From Bacillus sp. FJAT-52991 (GTDB taxonomy: Bacteria > Bacillota > Bacilli > Bacillales > Domibacillaceae), in NCBI RefSeq assembly GCF_037201805.1, contig NZ_CP147404.1:2834501-2898500 (forward strand): a DNA stretch of 64,000 nt, in the 5' to 3' direction. Position 1 is the stretch's first letter, and every line of letters begins with the position of its first letter. Both the position numbers and the translations under genes were made by a program. This document shows, in pieces, positions 15,768 to 28,630 of the stretch. The notes under the pieces are model-generated. The model saw only the letters and a program-made list of their open reading frames with translations, searched no databases and was not told the origin of the DNA.

Positions 15768-18700
15768 ATGAATGAAACATGGTTACAACAATTAGAGGGA
15801 AAAAGTTTTGAAATTGCCGAAAAAATAATGAAAGCGGAAGAATCTGCTGAAAAAAATCATCAAATCTATGATTATGACAAAATTTCAGCTATAGATTCAG
15901 CATTAAAAAGCGAGGGCACCACACAAATTGAGGAGCTTTGGGAAAAAGGCCTAGAAAAAGTCATTCGAGCAATACTTGATAACGATCAGCAAGTAGAAGA
16001 ATTTTATTGCTTTTTAGAACAGTTAAAAACAATCTCTTATCAAGTTGGATATTATCGCCGTTCTTATAAAACGAATCAGCCTGTCGTGGATCATAATCGA
16101 GCGATTACCAATCTTTTGGTCGCACTTCCACATAACAATAAAGTAGATGTATTAGATGTTCTATTGAATTTAAAGCAATTTGAACACCACTATGCAGGCA
16201 GTGTTACATGGTATTTACATAAGAAGACAGAAACTAAAGCTGTAACGACAGCTTATTTTATCGCTAAAGTGACCTATGAATTGCGTCAAAAGAATCGTGC
16301 CTATGAGGAAGCGGTGGAGGAAATCCTATTTGGCGAAAATCAAGTGGCCACATTACAGCATTCCGTTATTCAAGCGATCGTTCAAAGTGACAATGAACGC
16401 ATGCTTGAGTCACTCGGAAAATTGTTACTCGCAGCAAAACGTCAAGAAGGACTTCGTCAAGCAATTCTTGAAACGGTTGACCAAGGGACACTATCGTCTT
16501 TAATTTACTTTATACATTTGATTCAAGAACATGATTTGATTCGCTTTTCTTCGGTTCAACGAGCGATTAGTACATGGATGGGGCTTGGCTACGAAGTAGA
16601 AGATAAAAAAATCATCGAAAAAGTGTTCACACTGGCACTTGCATTATTTGAAGGTGATATGAGCTATGAGGAATGCATCGAATCAGATGACTTGATTTTA
16701 AACTATGCAGCGCTTTGGTCGAAAGCAACACAATCGAAAGAGCTTGTGATCGAAGAAATTGAAAAGCTATTAAATAAGAAAAAGCATCAGCAATTATCGG
16801 CATTATATTTCCTAAAAACATTACAAGATAATGAGCTTGCGTATCCTCTTGTTGAGCCTTTGATGATGCAGACAGATGATTTGGATGTGTTAACTTTTGC
16901 TTTGCCATTTTTTATGCCTTTCCATGCACCCCACCGTTATTCAAACTATCATGATGTTTTTTATAAAGGTGAGGTTGATGAGAAGTATCGTTTTATGCTT
17001 CAGTTCCCAGAGGAATTGTATCAGCGTGTGCATGCCATTCGTGAGATGATGCCAAAAAATTCTCATCGAGTAGAAGAAAAGCCTTTCCCTTGGATTTTTA
17101 CTGAATTAACAAAGGAAGAATTATGGCATACGACGTTGACGATTGCTCGTGTTCAACAAAATCGAGAATGGGTATTGGATATTATACAACATGCAAATGA
17201 GATGACGTCGGATAATCGTGGAAACTTACTTTATTGTTTGTCTGAAAAAGTGGAATCGTCCGTTGAAAGACAATTTCTATTCGAAACATTAAAGGATCGA
17301 AGACTTTCAAATCGTGAAGAAGCATTGAAAAAGATGAAAAAGCTATCATTGAACGATGATGAACTTCAGCAGATTGTACAAATTTTATCTTTAAAAACGG
17401 GTAGTCTTCGTCAAGCAGTGTTAAAGGTTTTAATTGCTCAGAAAGATGCAATATTAGAAGAAATCATTCCAACTCTTCTGGAAAGTCGCAAGCAAGACAT
17501 TCGATTGGGTGGCTTAAGTTTATTATCTGTGATGTTAAAAGAAGAACGTTGTACGCAAAAAGATATTGCGATGTATACAGATAAGATAGCCAAGCCGACA
17601 ACGAAAGAAACTGTATTAATAGAGGATTTATTAAAATCAGATACACATCAATTGACAAAAGAAAATGGATTTGGCTTATATAATCCAGACTACGATACGT
17701 CAAAAATCCCTGCTCTACCAGAAGTGAAACCCACCCATTTAAAGAAAACAATGGATTTCGATGAAACTCTCTTAATGGAGAAAATTCAAAAGCTTTCTGA
17801 TTTAATCCATGAAAATCGCGAATATGCTTATGAAACATCGAGATGGGATGGATCTAAGTATCAGGTTCTTTTAGGAGAGTCTCGAATTACACCACTGTAT
17901 GAGTATGCAGAAGAAGCTAAAAAAGAGGATCTATTACACTATTACCCACTTGCAGACTTGTGGAAATCATGGATGGAGGAAGTGGAACTAACGTGGTGGG
18001 ATTGCCAATATATTAATCTTTATGTCTATTCAGATTACTACGATTCAAGTTCCTGGACAAAAACGATTCAGCCAGAGTACTTCTCGTTATTAGAGCAACT
18101 TTTTGATATCGAAAAAGCAGAGAAAATTAGTCGATTTTATAATGAATTACCATACAATTCAACAATCAATCAATTACTTTTAGTTATGCAAACAGAGTTC
18201 TTATTTGAAAACGCAGAAGACACTTTTGAAGCATTTTATCAAGCTTGCATCGAAATGCTTCAAAAAATAGATGTCGAAACATGGCATAAAAAAGTGGTTA
18301 TATCATCTTGGGGCCGTCTCAAACCATTTTACGAGCATTCACTAATTAGAAGTTATTTTAGAATGCTGAGTCAAACTGAACGAACAGATGAGGATTTTGC
18401 GAAAAAACTAGCCATCCATTTAGAACTAACTCGACGCCAGCAAGTAGAAAATAAAGAAAAGCAACCGATGGTGGATGTAAGTATTGAAGAATTTTGTCGT
18501 GCAATTAGTTTAGATTTGTTAACAGAAGATGCACTTTTCGTCAAAATCTTTGAAAGTCATCAATCTCGCTTTGATTTACAAGATATTTTTGAACGTCCGA
18601 AACGTGAGGAGTTGCAGAAAAACTATCCATTTATTGAGGATCTTTATGAACGAATGGTTGTTCGTTTATTGGAAATTGAGTTATCGCGCGGCGACGCAGA

Positions 18701-20744
18701 AACCGAAGTGAGTGGATTTATTTCAAAAAATTTACTCGAAGTCGTAGGTGTTGAAACATTCGTTAACCTTCTTGTATTGATGGATGGCTTGAAATATGTT
18801 CGAGGCTATATATGGGGGTCGGAACATACGAAGCGAGAAATTTTCTCTGAATTAATGAAGATCAGTAAACCAAATAAAAATGAAACCGTTGAGGATTTAA
18901 AGGCTGCGCTTGCACCATATAAAGTGAGTGAAAAGCAATTGTTAGATGCAATGATGTACTCGCCAAGATGGATTCCGCTCGTTAGTGAATATTTGGGCTG
19001 GAAAGGTCTATTGAGTACGGCTTGGTACTTCAAAGCACATACTTCGGACGATTCTAGCTCATATGAGATGGACCATATTACTCACTATTCAAATTTATCG
19101 AAAGAAGATTTTACTGATGGTGTATTTGATTTGGACTGGTTGAAAGAGTCTTATAAAACAATCGGTAAAAAACGCTTTGAGCAAATATATGAAAGTGCTA
19201 AATATGCTTCAGAGGGATCGAATCACCGCCGATCACAGTTATTTGCAGATGCCGTATTAGGAAACATGCGTTTAAAGCCTTTATTAGAAGAAATTGAAGA
19301 AAAGCGAAATAAAGATAAAGTGCGTTGTGTTGGATTAATCCCGTTAAGCAAACGAATTCCAGAAAAAGACGCTTGGAAAAGATATCAGTTCTTACAAAAG
19401 TTTTTGAAGGAAAGCAAACAATTCGGTGCACAACGACGGGAAAGTGAAGGCTTAGCCGTGCGTGTCGCTTTAGCGAACTTAGCTCGTAATGCAGGAATTG
19501 ATGATGTGACGCGCTTTGTTTGGAAAATGGAATTGTTTAGCTTAAAAGAAAGAGAAGTCTTTATGAACCCAATGAAGATTGAAGACGCAGACATGTGGCT
19601 AGAGGTTGATGAGTTAGGCGTAGCACAACTCATTGTTCAAAAAGACGGGAAGACATTAAAGTCGATTCCAGCTCGTTTGAAAAAGAAGCCAAAGGTCGTT
19701 CAACTTCAAGAAGTCCGAAAAGAAATGCGAGAACAACAAAAACGTTCAAAAAAATCATTGGAAGAAGCGATGGAAAGAAGCACAGCCTTCCAATTTGGAG
19801 AACTTCAGGCATTGCTTCAGCACCCTGTCATTTCACCTTTGTTAAAAACACTCGTTGTAAAAGTCGATCAGCATTTTGGTTACGTTCAAGAAGATGGATT
19901 ATGCACATTAACAGATGGTTTACTTCAAATTGATCCAGAAAAAACAGCCATTTTAGCACATCCTTATCATCTTTATGAAGCGAAACAATGGCGTACGTTC
20001 CAGCAAGACCTTTTTGAAAAGAAAGTGCAGCAGCCATTTAAACAAGTCTTCCGTGAATTGTATTTAGTGAACGCAGATGAACGCCAAACAACAAACTCAA
20101 GAAGATATGCTGGTCATCAAGTTCAACCACAGAAAACGGTCGCTTTATTAAAAAATCGACAATGGATAGCGACATACGAAGAAGGGCTACGTAAAGTCAA
20201 TTACGATGCAGATATCGTTGCGACACTCTATGCGATGTGCGATTGGTTTACACCTGCAGATATTGAAAGTCCAACGTTAGAATACGTTTATTTCTATCAC
20301 CGCAAAACAGGTCAAACATTGAATTTAGAAGATATTCCTCCAGTCGTATTTTCAGAGATTATGCGAGATGTAGATTTAGTGGTGAGTGTTGCACATGTTG
20401 GTGGTGTAGACCCAGAGGCAAGTCATTCAACCATCGAAACACGCGCAGCGATCGTAGAAGAATTGATGAAGCTTTTAAAAATCGATCATGTTTCAGTTAA
20501 AGAGCATCATGCCATTGTTCGAGGAAAACTAGGTGAGTACTCGATTCATTTAGGAAGTGGAGTTATTCACCAAATTGGTGGACAAATGATTCCAGTGATT
20601 GCCGTACCATCGCAGCATCGCGGACGCATCTTCCTACCATTTGCGGACGAAGATCCACGTACAGCTGAAATCATGTCGAAAATTCTATTATTTAGTGAAG
20701 ACGAAAAAATTAAAGATCCAATGATTTTAGAAAATATTCGATAA
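15768..20744 (+). CDS. giant DUF4132-type protein (~1658 aa)
   Basis: About 1658 aa, cytosolic. Residues 1-1200 are mostly helical and look like HEAT-type repeats. The C-terminal ~500 residues match the DUF4132 pattern: FLKESKQFGAQRRESEGLAVRVAL, QPFKQVFRELYLV, RYAGHQV, FSEIMRDVDLVVSVAHVGG, YSIHLGSG, RIFLPFADEDPRTAEIMSKI. DUF4132 also occurs in E. coli YehI and in MolR-like WGR proteins; no reaction is known. Three ATGs follow the SD AAGGAGT; 15768 has the best spacing (7 nt). It is translated just after the 138-aa gene. The stop codon abuts the 154-bp palindromic element. Confidence 0.85.
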   Translation: MNETWLQQLEGKSFEIAEKIMKAEESAEKNHQIYDYDKISAIDSALKSEGTTQIEELWEKGLEKVIRAILDNDQQVEEFYCFLEQLKTISYQVGYYRRSYKTNQPVVDHNRAITNLLVALPHNNKVDVLDVLLNLKQFEHHYAGSVTWYLHKKTETKAVTTAYFIAKVTYELRQKNRAYEEAVEEILFGENQVATLQHSVIQAIVQSDNERMLESLGKLLLAAKRQEGLRQAILETVDQGTLSSLIYFIHLIQEHDLIRFSSVQRAISTWMGLGYEVEDKKIIEKVFTLALALFEGDMSYEECIESDDLILNYAALWSKATQSKELVIEEIEKLLNKKKHQQLSALYFLKTLQDNELAYPLVEPLMMQTDDLDVLTFALPFFMPFHAPHRYSNYHDVFYKGEVDEKYRFMLQFPEELYQRVHAIREMMPKNSHRVEEKPFPWIFTELTKEELWHTTLTIARVQQNREWVLDIIQHANEMTSDNRGNLLYCLSEKVESSVERQFLFETLKDRRLSNREEALKKMKKLSLNDDELQQIVQILSLKTGSLRQAVLKVLIAQKDAILEEIIPTLLESRKQDIRLGGLSLLSVMLKEERCTQKDIAMYTDKIAKPTTKETVLIEDLLKSDTHQLTKENGFGLYNPDYDTSKIPALPEVKPTHLKKTMDFDETLLMEKIQKLSDLIHENREYAYETSRWDGSKYQVLLGESRITPLYEYAEEAKKEDLLHYYPLADLWKSWMEEVELTWWDCQYINLYVYSDYYDSSSWTKTIQPEYFSLLEQLFDIEKAEKISRFYNELPYNSTINQLLLVMQTEFLFENAEDTFEAFYQACIEMLQKIDVETWHKKVVISSWGRLKPFYEHSLIRSYFRMLSQTERTDEDFAKKLAIHLELTRRQQVENKEKQPMVDVSIEEFCRAISLDLLTEDALFVKIFESHQSRFDLQDIFERPKREELQKNYPFIEDLYERMVVRLLEIELSRGDAETEVSGFISKNLLEVVGVETFVNLLVLMDGLKYVRGYIWGSEHTKREIFSELMKISKPNKNETVEDLKAALAPYKVSEKQLLDAMMYSPRWIPLVSEYLGWKGLLSTAWYFKAHTSDDSSSYEMDHITHYSNLSKEDFTDGVFDLDWLKESYKTIGKKRFEQIYESAKYASEGSNHRRSQLFADAVLGNMRLKPLLEEIEEKRNKDKVRCVGLIPLSKRIPEKDAWKRYQFLQKFLKESKQFGAQRRESEGLAVRVALANLARNAGIDDVTRFVWKMELFSLKEREVFMNPMKIEDADMWLEVDELGVAQLIVQKDGKTLKSIPARLKKKPKVVQLQEVRKEMREQQKRSKKSLEEAMERSTAFQFGELQALLQHPVISPLLKTLVVKVDQHFGYVQEDGLCTLTDGLLQIDPEKTAILAHPYHLYEAKQWRTFQQDLFEKKVQQPFKQVFRELYLVNADERQTTNSRRYAGHQVQPQKTVALLKNRQWIATYEEGLRKVNYDADIVATLYAMCDWFTPADIESPTLEYVYFYHRKTGQTLNLEDIPPVVFSEIMRDVDLVVSVAHVGGVDPEASHSTIETRAAIVEELMKLLKIDHVSVKEHHAIVRGKLGEYSIHLGSGVIHQIGGQMIPVIAVPSQHRGRIFLPFADEDPRTAEIMSKILLFSEDEKIKDPMILENIR

Positions 20745-20898
20745 AGTGAAACTTCAATCAGCGGGGGTTTTCTTTATCCCCCACTGATTGTTAGTTGAAC
20801 GGATCGGGCGTTTACGGGCTGTTGATCCCCCACCTACACAACTACGTTCCTTCTGCCATGTTGAGGTGGGGGTCTTACAGCCCGTTAATGCGGGATAA
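20745..20898 (+). repeat. 154-bp palindromic element, long copy 3
   Basis: Same left end (AGTGAAACTTCAATCAG, GGGGGTTTT) and right end (ACAGCCCGTTAATGCGGGATAA) as the 49-bp copies, with about 105 bp more inside. Hairpin 1: CAATCAGCGGGGG / CCCCCACTGATTG. Hairpin 2: ACGGGCTGT...ACAGCCCGT with an inner CCCCCACCT / AGGTGGGGG. Paired subterminal hairpins and no terminal inverted repeat resemble non-autonomous IS200/IS605 relatives (inference). Directly follows the TAA of the DUF4132 gene. Confidence 0.8.
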
Positions 20899-20905
20899 AA
20901 AAGAA

Positions 20906-20957
20906 GGGCTGTCGCAGAAAGTCAGTTTTCACTGACTTTCTGTACAGCCCATTTTTA
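20906..20957 (+). terminator. terminator downstream of the DUF4132 operon
   Basis: GGGCTGTCGCAGAAAGTCAG, loop, CTGACTTTCTGTACAGCCC, then ATTTTTATT: a long, nearly perfect stem. Confidence 0.85.
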
Positions 20958-20980
20958 TTATAAAATTTGCGAGAAATAAT

Positions 20981-21033
20981 TTTTACTGAATCCGGATTGA
21001 TTTACTGACTTAGATTACATTTTTACTGAATTC
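20981..21033. repeat. short member of the TTTACTGA ~21-bp motif family
   Basis: TTTACTGAATC, TTTACTGACTT and TTTACTGAATT at 19- and 21-bp spacing, the same submotif as the 12.46-kb array. Confidence 0.7.
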
Positions 21034-21042
21034 ACACACCGC

Positions 21043-21079
21043 ATCAAAAAGACTGCCCCGAAGGACAGCCTTTTTGATT
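21043..21079 (-). terminator. terminator of the YibE/F operon
   Basis: ATCAAAAAGACTGCC / GGACAGCCTTTTTGAT stem, imperfect, about 50 bp after the stop codon of the minus-strand gene. Confidence 0.65.
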
Positions 21080-21131
21080 ATTACCCGAGAACAAACCCTC
21101 TTGCTCCGAAAATTTTTAAGGTGATACCAAC

Positions 21132-21905
21132 TTACATATTCTGTGATTTCTCTCTAGTTCTCGTCAAAGAATAAGCACTAGCCCATGAGGCAATGGGAAT
21201 AATCAACGCAATGCCAATTCCAGAACAAAAGATCGTGATGATTTCCGCACTAAATACTTTTGAATTGATGATTTCTCCAAAAGAATACGATAAATCTTTA
21301 AACCATATGAGCAATCCCAAATAGCCTCCAAAGAAGGCAAAAAATAATGTATTGGTATCTGTTCCTAAGATATCCCTGCCAACGTTTAAGCCTGATCGGA
21401 ATAAATCTTTCTTGCCGAGTAATGGATTGTGATGGAATATTTCATGCATGGAAGATGTAATAGAAATGGCCACATCCATCATCGCCCCTATTGCGCTCAT
21501 AATAATGACCGAAGCGGCAATTTTAACAAAATCTACTCCAATATAAAGGGAAAAAATGCTAAGCTCCTCGATTTCTTCTTCTCCAAAGCCTTGAATCATC
21601 GTATGTTTTGTCACTATGTGAATGAATAATAGTAAAATAATAATGGTGATTAGGGTAGCAATGAATGCAGTGATTGTTTTACCGTTCACTTCATTGATAT
21701 AGAATAAATTAATACAACTAATCATTACACATGCAATCAGTGTTACGATAATCGAATTAATGTGTGGATCTAGCATGAATAGTATCGTTAGAAGAATCAC
21801 ACCAAAGTTTAAAAATAAAGAAAAAAAAGATCGTGCTCCTTTTTTTCCGCCAATAAGAACCATTAAAATAAATAAAATGACTGCCAGCAATAGTAATACA
21901 TTCAT
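21132..21905 (-). CDS. YibE/F family membrane protein, short paralog
   Basis: 257 aa with about 6-7 membrane helices. The YibE/F signature is visible as GAMMDVAISITSSMHEI and GLNVGRDILGTDTNTLFFAFFGG. The family is widespread in Firmicutes, usually as two adjacent genes; the role is unproven, transport being suspected. The ATG overlaps the stop of the upstream paralog by 4 bp (ATGA), so the two are translationally coupled. C-terminus basic (LTRTREKSQNM). Confidence 0.87.
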   Translation of the reverse strand: MNVLLLLAVILFILMVLIGGKKGARSFFSLFLNFGVILLTILFMLDPHINSIIVTLIACVMISCINLFYINEVNGKTITAFIATLITIIILLLFIHIVTKHTMIQGFGEEEIEELSIFSLYIGVDFVKIAASVIIMSAIGAMMDVAISITSSMHEIFHHNPLLGKKDLFRSGLNVGRDILGTDTNTLFFAFFGGYLGLLIWFKDLSYSFGEIINSKVFSAEIITIFCSGIGIALIIPIASWASAYSLTRTREKSQNM

Positions 21906-23041
21906 GATTTTGCCCTCTTTCGATTAACGAAAAAAATAGACGTATATAGGCTAATCGGAATCGTTAACACGACACCAATTCCTCCCGCTAAAGCTCTAGC
22001 TACTTCCAATGAAAGAGTCATGGAAAGAGTGAAACCTAATGGTACCCCATTCTTCAGATATAAAATAAGCACTGGAATCGAACCACTTATATAGGCAAAA
22101 AACAAAATACTCGTTATCGTCCCCATAATATTCCTTCCGATATCCATCCCTGAAGTTTTCAGTGCTTTGATCGATATACTGGGATTCTTTTCATACAACT
22201 CAAAGATAGAAGAAGACATCGTAATGGCCACATCCATTACAGCTCCTAAAGATCCGATGAATAATCCTGCCATAAATACCAAGTAGTAAGGGCGAGTCAA
22301 AAACTGCATCTCTTCATAGTGAAGGCCATTTTCAGAAGTTGCCCACATGGCAAGATAAGTAATCACCAAAGAAAGAAATGTTCCAACTAGAGTTGTAATG
22401 ATGGCTGCATACGTTTTTTCATTAAAACCGTTAACAAGCAACAGAGAAATGATCGTAAAAAGAATAGCTATTATCCCGCATATCCATAATAAACTCAGAT
22501 CTGTGCTATTCACATAAACATCTAATGCATATGATAACAAAACAGCGTTGAGTGCAAAACTAATAATGGAGAACAACCCTTGCTTTTTTCCGACGATCAG
22601 CAAAGTAAAGATAAAAATCCAACCAATCATTACAATATATTTATCGCGTTTTACGTTTATTATGTCTCCGGTTAATTTTGCTTCTTCATTTGTATGTTTA
22701 TCAATCGACACAAATAACTCATTTCCCACTTGATATGCTTGATCATAAACCCCTGACAGTGAATACTTGTTCGTTAAATAGATAGTCTGTCCTTTTTCGT
22801 CTCCATTTTGTATGACAGCCGTAATATTCTGTGTAAATAGCTGGTCTTTGTTATTATGCTCATCCGTTATTTTTACTGTATCTTCTACACTTGTATCAAT
22901 GACTTTAGCTATTGGGCTACTATAGAAGGCGTGATTGTGATAAACAAACACAACCGAACTAATAAAACAAAGCGCCATCATGATGTAAAACACAATTTGT
23001 CTCCCAGTCATTTCTTTTAATTTGTTTACAAAAACATCCAA
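21902..23041 (-). CDS. YibE/F family membrane protein, long paralog
   Basis: 379 aa. One N-terminal membrane helix (about residues 16-34) is followed by a ~90-residue extracytoplasmic domain, then about 7 helices. The signature GAVMDVAITMSSSIFEL and GMDIGRNIMGTITSILFFAYISG parallels the shorter partner. Start TTG at 23041, with GGAGG about 8 nt upstream. First gene of a two-gene unit; no regulatory site recognised. Confidence 0.87.
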   Translation of the reverse strand: MDVFVNKLKEMTGRQIVFYIMMALCFISSVVFVYHNHAFYSSPIAKVIDTSVEDTVKITDEHNNKDQLFTQNITAVIQNGDEKGQTIYLTNKYSLSGVYDQAYQVGNELFVSIDKHTNEEAKLTGDIINVKRDKYIVMIGWIFIFTLLIVGKKQGLFSIISFALNAVLLSYALDVYVNSTDLSLLWICGIIAILFTIISLLLVNGFNEKTYAAIITTLVGTFLSLVITYLAMWATSENGLHYEEMQFLTRPYYLVFMAGLFIGSLGAVMDVAITMSSSIFELYEKNPSISIKALKTSGMDIGRNIMGTITSILFFAYISGSIPVLILYLKNGVPLGFTLSMTLSLEVARALAGGIGVVLTIPISLYTSIFFVNRKRAKS

Positions 23042-23121
23042 CCAAAAAACCTCCAGCTATCGTGATGAAATTTAATGTATCATTTTCATACATTGGTTTC
23101 AAGAGTTGAGACAAACAGACT

Positions 23122-23159
23122 TAAAAACACCCCTTGCCACAAATGTAGCAAGGGGTGTT
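23122..23159 (-). terminator. terminator of the suf operon
   Basis: AACACCCCTTGC / GCAAGGGGTGTT, 12-bp stem with a short T tail on the minus strand, just after sufB. Confidence 0.9.
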
Positions 23160-23164
23160 GTATA

Positions 23165-24562
23165 TTAGCCGATACTGCCTTCCATTTCGAATTTAATCAA
23201 ACGGTTCATTTCAACCGCATATTCCATTGGAAGTTCTTTTGTGAATGGCTCGATGAAGCCCATAACGATCATTTCTGTTGCTTCTGCTTCAGACACACCG
23301 CGGCTCATCAAGTAGAATAGTTGCTCTTCAGATACTTTTGATACTTTTGCTTCGTGCTCTAAAGAGATGTTGTCGTTTAAGATTTCGTTGTATGGAATTG
23401 TATCAGATGTTGATTGATTATCCATGATTAACGTATCACATTCGATGTTAGAGCGAGCGCCTTCCGCTTTGCGTCCGAAGTGAACGATTCCGCGGTAAGT
23501 TACTTTTCCGCCGTGTTTCGCGATCGATTTTGATACGATAGTTGAAGATGTATTCGGTGCAAGGTGAATCATTTTCGCTCCTGCATCTTGGTGCTGGCCT
23601 TTACCGGCAATTGCGATCGAAAGCGTTAAACCACGCGCACCTTCACCTTTTAAAATAACGGCTGGATATTTCATCGTTAATTTCGATCCGATGTTTCCGT
23701 CAATCCATTCCATCGTTGCGTTTGCTTCACAAACGGCACGCTTCGTTACTAGGTTGTAAACGTTGTTCGCCCAGTTTTGGATCGTTGTGTAACGGCAGTA
23801 AGCATCTTTATTAATATAGATTTCTACAACCGCACTATGAAGGGAGTTTGTTGTGTAGACAGGTGCTGTACAACCTTCTACGTAATGCACGCTTGCGCCT
23901 TCGTCAACGATGATTAGCGTACGCTCAAACTGACCCATGTTTTCAGAGTTGATGCGGAAGTATGCTTGTAAAGGTGTATCTACTTTGACACCTGGTGGTA
24001 CATAAATGAATGATCCACCTGACCATACCGCTGAGTTTAACGCTGCGAATTTATTGTCTGTTGGCGGGATTACTTTCGCCCAGTATTTGCGGAAGATATC
24101 TTCGTTTTCTTTTAACGCAGAGTCTGTATCTTTGAAGACGATACCTAAGTCTTCTAAGTCTTCTTTCATGTTGTGGTATACCACTTCTGACTCATACTGT
24201 GCGGATACACCAGCCAAATATTTTTGTTCCGCTTCTGGGATACCAAGCTTATCAAATGTTTGCTTGATTTCTTCAGGTACTTCATCCCAAGAACGCTCTG
24301 ACTTCTCAGATGGCTTCACGTAGTAAGTGATTTCATCAAAGCTTAATGCGGAAAGGTCTCCGCCCCATTGTGGCATTGACATTTCATAAAAAAGTTCGAG
24401 TGATTTTAAGCGGAAGTCTAACATCCATTGGGGCTCATCTTTTAATTTAGAGATTTCTTCCACGATTTCACGTGTTAATCCACGCTCTGAACGGTAAACG
24501 GATACGTCTTTATCTTTAAAACCGTATTTGTAATCCCCGATTTCTGGCATTTTCTTCGCCAT
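23165..24562 (-). CDS. sufB: Fe-S cluster assembly scaffold protein SufB
   Basis: 465 aa, full length. SufB forms the SufBC2D scaffold on which Fe-S clusters are built. Family blocks: [68 protein letters not shown] near the C-terminus. The conserved Cys of EGCTAP (about residue 254) is present. ATG at 24562 with AGGAGGAA upstream. Last gene of sufC-sufD-sufS-sufU-sufB, the standard Bacillus order. Confidence 0.97.
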   Translation of the reverse strand: MAKKMPEIGDYKYGFKDKDVSVYRSERGLTREIVEEISKLKDEPQWMLDFRLKSLELFYEMSMPQWGGDLSALSFDEITYYVKPSEKSERSWDEVPEEIKQTFDKLGIPEAEQKYLAGVSAQYESEVVYHNMKEDLEDLGIVFKDTDSALKENEDIFRKYWAKVIPPTDNKFAALNSAVWSGGSFIYVPPGVKVDTPLQAYFRINSENMGQFERTLIIVDEGASVHYVEGCTAPVYTTNSLHSAVVEIYINKDAYCRYTTIQNWANNVYNLVTKRAVCEANATMEWIDGNIGSKLTMKYPAVILKGEGARGLTLSIAIAGKGQHQDAGAKMIHLAPNTSSTIVSKSIAKHGGKVTYRGIVHFGRKAEGARSNIECDTLIMDNQSTSDTIPYNEILNDNISLEHEAKVSKVSEEQLFYLMSRGVSEAEATEMIVMGFIEPFTKELPMEYAVEMNRLIKFEMEGSIG

Positions 24563-24589
24563 GTTGTATTCCTCCTGTCGTAATTATGA

Positions 24590-27553
<2,964 letters not shown>

Positions 27554-27592
27554 GTTCATCCTCCTAGTGATCCAGCTTTCGTAAAATGGCTC

Positions 27593-28372
27593 TTATTGAC
27601 TAACTGTTTCGTCTTCAATTCCAAGCTCTTGCTTGATCCAGTCATATCCTTCTGCTTCTAAGCGTTGAGCAAGCTCAGGTCCACCTGATTTTACGATACG
27701 ACCTTGCATCATTACGTGTACTTTGTCAGGAGTGATGTAGTTTAGAAGACGTTGATAGTGAGTGATCATTAGGCATCCAAACTCACTGCCGCGCATTTCA
27801 TTGATCCCTTTAGAAACGATTTTTAATGCATCGATATCTAAACCAGAATCGATCTCATCAAGGATAGCAATTTTTGGCTCAATCATCATTAATTGAAGAA
27901 TTTCGTTACGCTTTTTCTCTCCGCCTGAGAAACCTTCGTTTAAATAACGTTGCGCCATATCTTGATCCATTTCAAGGAAGTCCATTTTTTCGTCCATTTT
28001 ACGGATGAATTTCATTAAAGAAATTTCATTGCCTTCTTCACGACGGCTATTGATCGCAGAACGCAAGAAGTCAGCATTCGTTACACCCGTGATTTCGCTT
28101 GGATATTGCATCGCAAGGAATAGACCGGCACGAGCGCGCTCATCCACTTCCATCTCTAGTACGTCTTCTCCATCAAGTTCAATGCTACCTTGCGTCACTT
28201 CATATTTTGGATGACCCATGATTGCAGAAGATAATGTAGACTTACCTGTTCCGTTTGGTCCCATAATTGCGTGGAATTCTCCACCCTTTATCTCAAGGTT
28301 TACACCCTTTAAAATTTCTTTACCCTCAATTGCTACGTGTAAATCTTTAATTACTAATGTAGAAGCTGTCAT
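27593..28372 (-). CDS. sufC: Fe-S assembly ATPase SufC
   Basis: 259 aa ABC-type ATPase of the Suf complex. Walker A GPNGTGKST, signature FSGGEKKRNEI, Walker B AILDEIDSGLD. First gene of the operon. ATG at 28372 with CGGAGGTATAG upstream. Its promoter region carries a Fur-box-like sequence. Confidence 0.97.
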   Translation of the reverse strand: MTASTLVIKDLHVAIEGKEILKGVNLEIKGGEFHAIMGPNGTGKSTLSSAIMGHPKYEVTQGSIELDGEDVLEMEVDERARAGLFLAMQYPSEITGVTNADFLRSAINSRREEGNEISLMKFIRKMDEKMDFLEMDQDMAQRYLNEGFSGGEKKRNEILQLMMIEPKIAILDEIDSGLDIDALKIVSKGINEMRGSEFGCLMITHYQRLLNYITPDKVHVMMQGRIVKSGGPELAQRLEAEGYDWIKQELGIEDETVSQ

Positions 28373-28408
28373 ATCTATACCTCCGTCTTTATCGAAAATG
28401 TTGTTGGA

Positions 28409-28468
28409 TTATGATCATTCTCAATTTATTCTCATTACAATCTTATAACAAATGAAAAGTATATTCAA
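28409..28468 (-). promoter_or_regulatory. putative sufC promoter with Fur-box-like sequence
   Basis: Minus strand: -35 TTGAAT (28463-28468), 17 bp, -10 TAAGAT (28440-28445). TGAGAATGATCATAA at 28409-28423 matches the 7-1-7 Fur core TGATAAT-N-ATTATCA at 11 of 14 defined positions. It lies just downstream of the likely transcription start. Iron control is an inference. Confidence 0.4.
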
Positions 28469-28587
28469 CCAATGTAAAAGAATTGATGAGATATTTGATT
28501 ATATCAAAAATTCCGCTTCATTCTATAATATTCTTTCCTTAAATAGCTGAAAAATTTCCACCCAACGGTTAGTTATATCAAAATAAA

Positions 28588-28617
28588 AAAAAACCAGCGG
28601 CTGTGCACTGGTTTTTT
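28588..28617 (-). terminator. terminator after a small ORF
   Basis: AAAAAACCAG / CTGGTTTTTT stem with A/T tails, 13 bp beyond the stop of the 47-aa frame at 28631. Confidence 0.7.
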
Positions 28618-28630
28618 CTCACTATTATAA

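Noticed and set aside
20745..20898. Intact insertion sequence
   Set aside because: No transposase or TnpB frame inside 154 bp; can only be a non-autonomous element.
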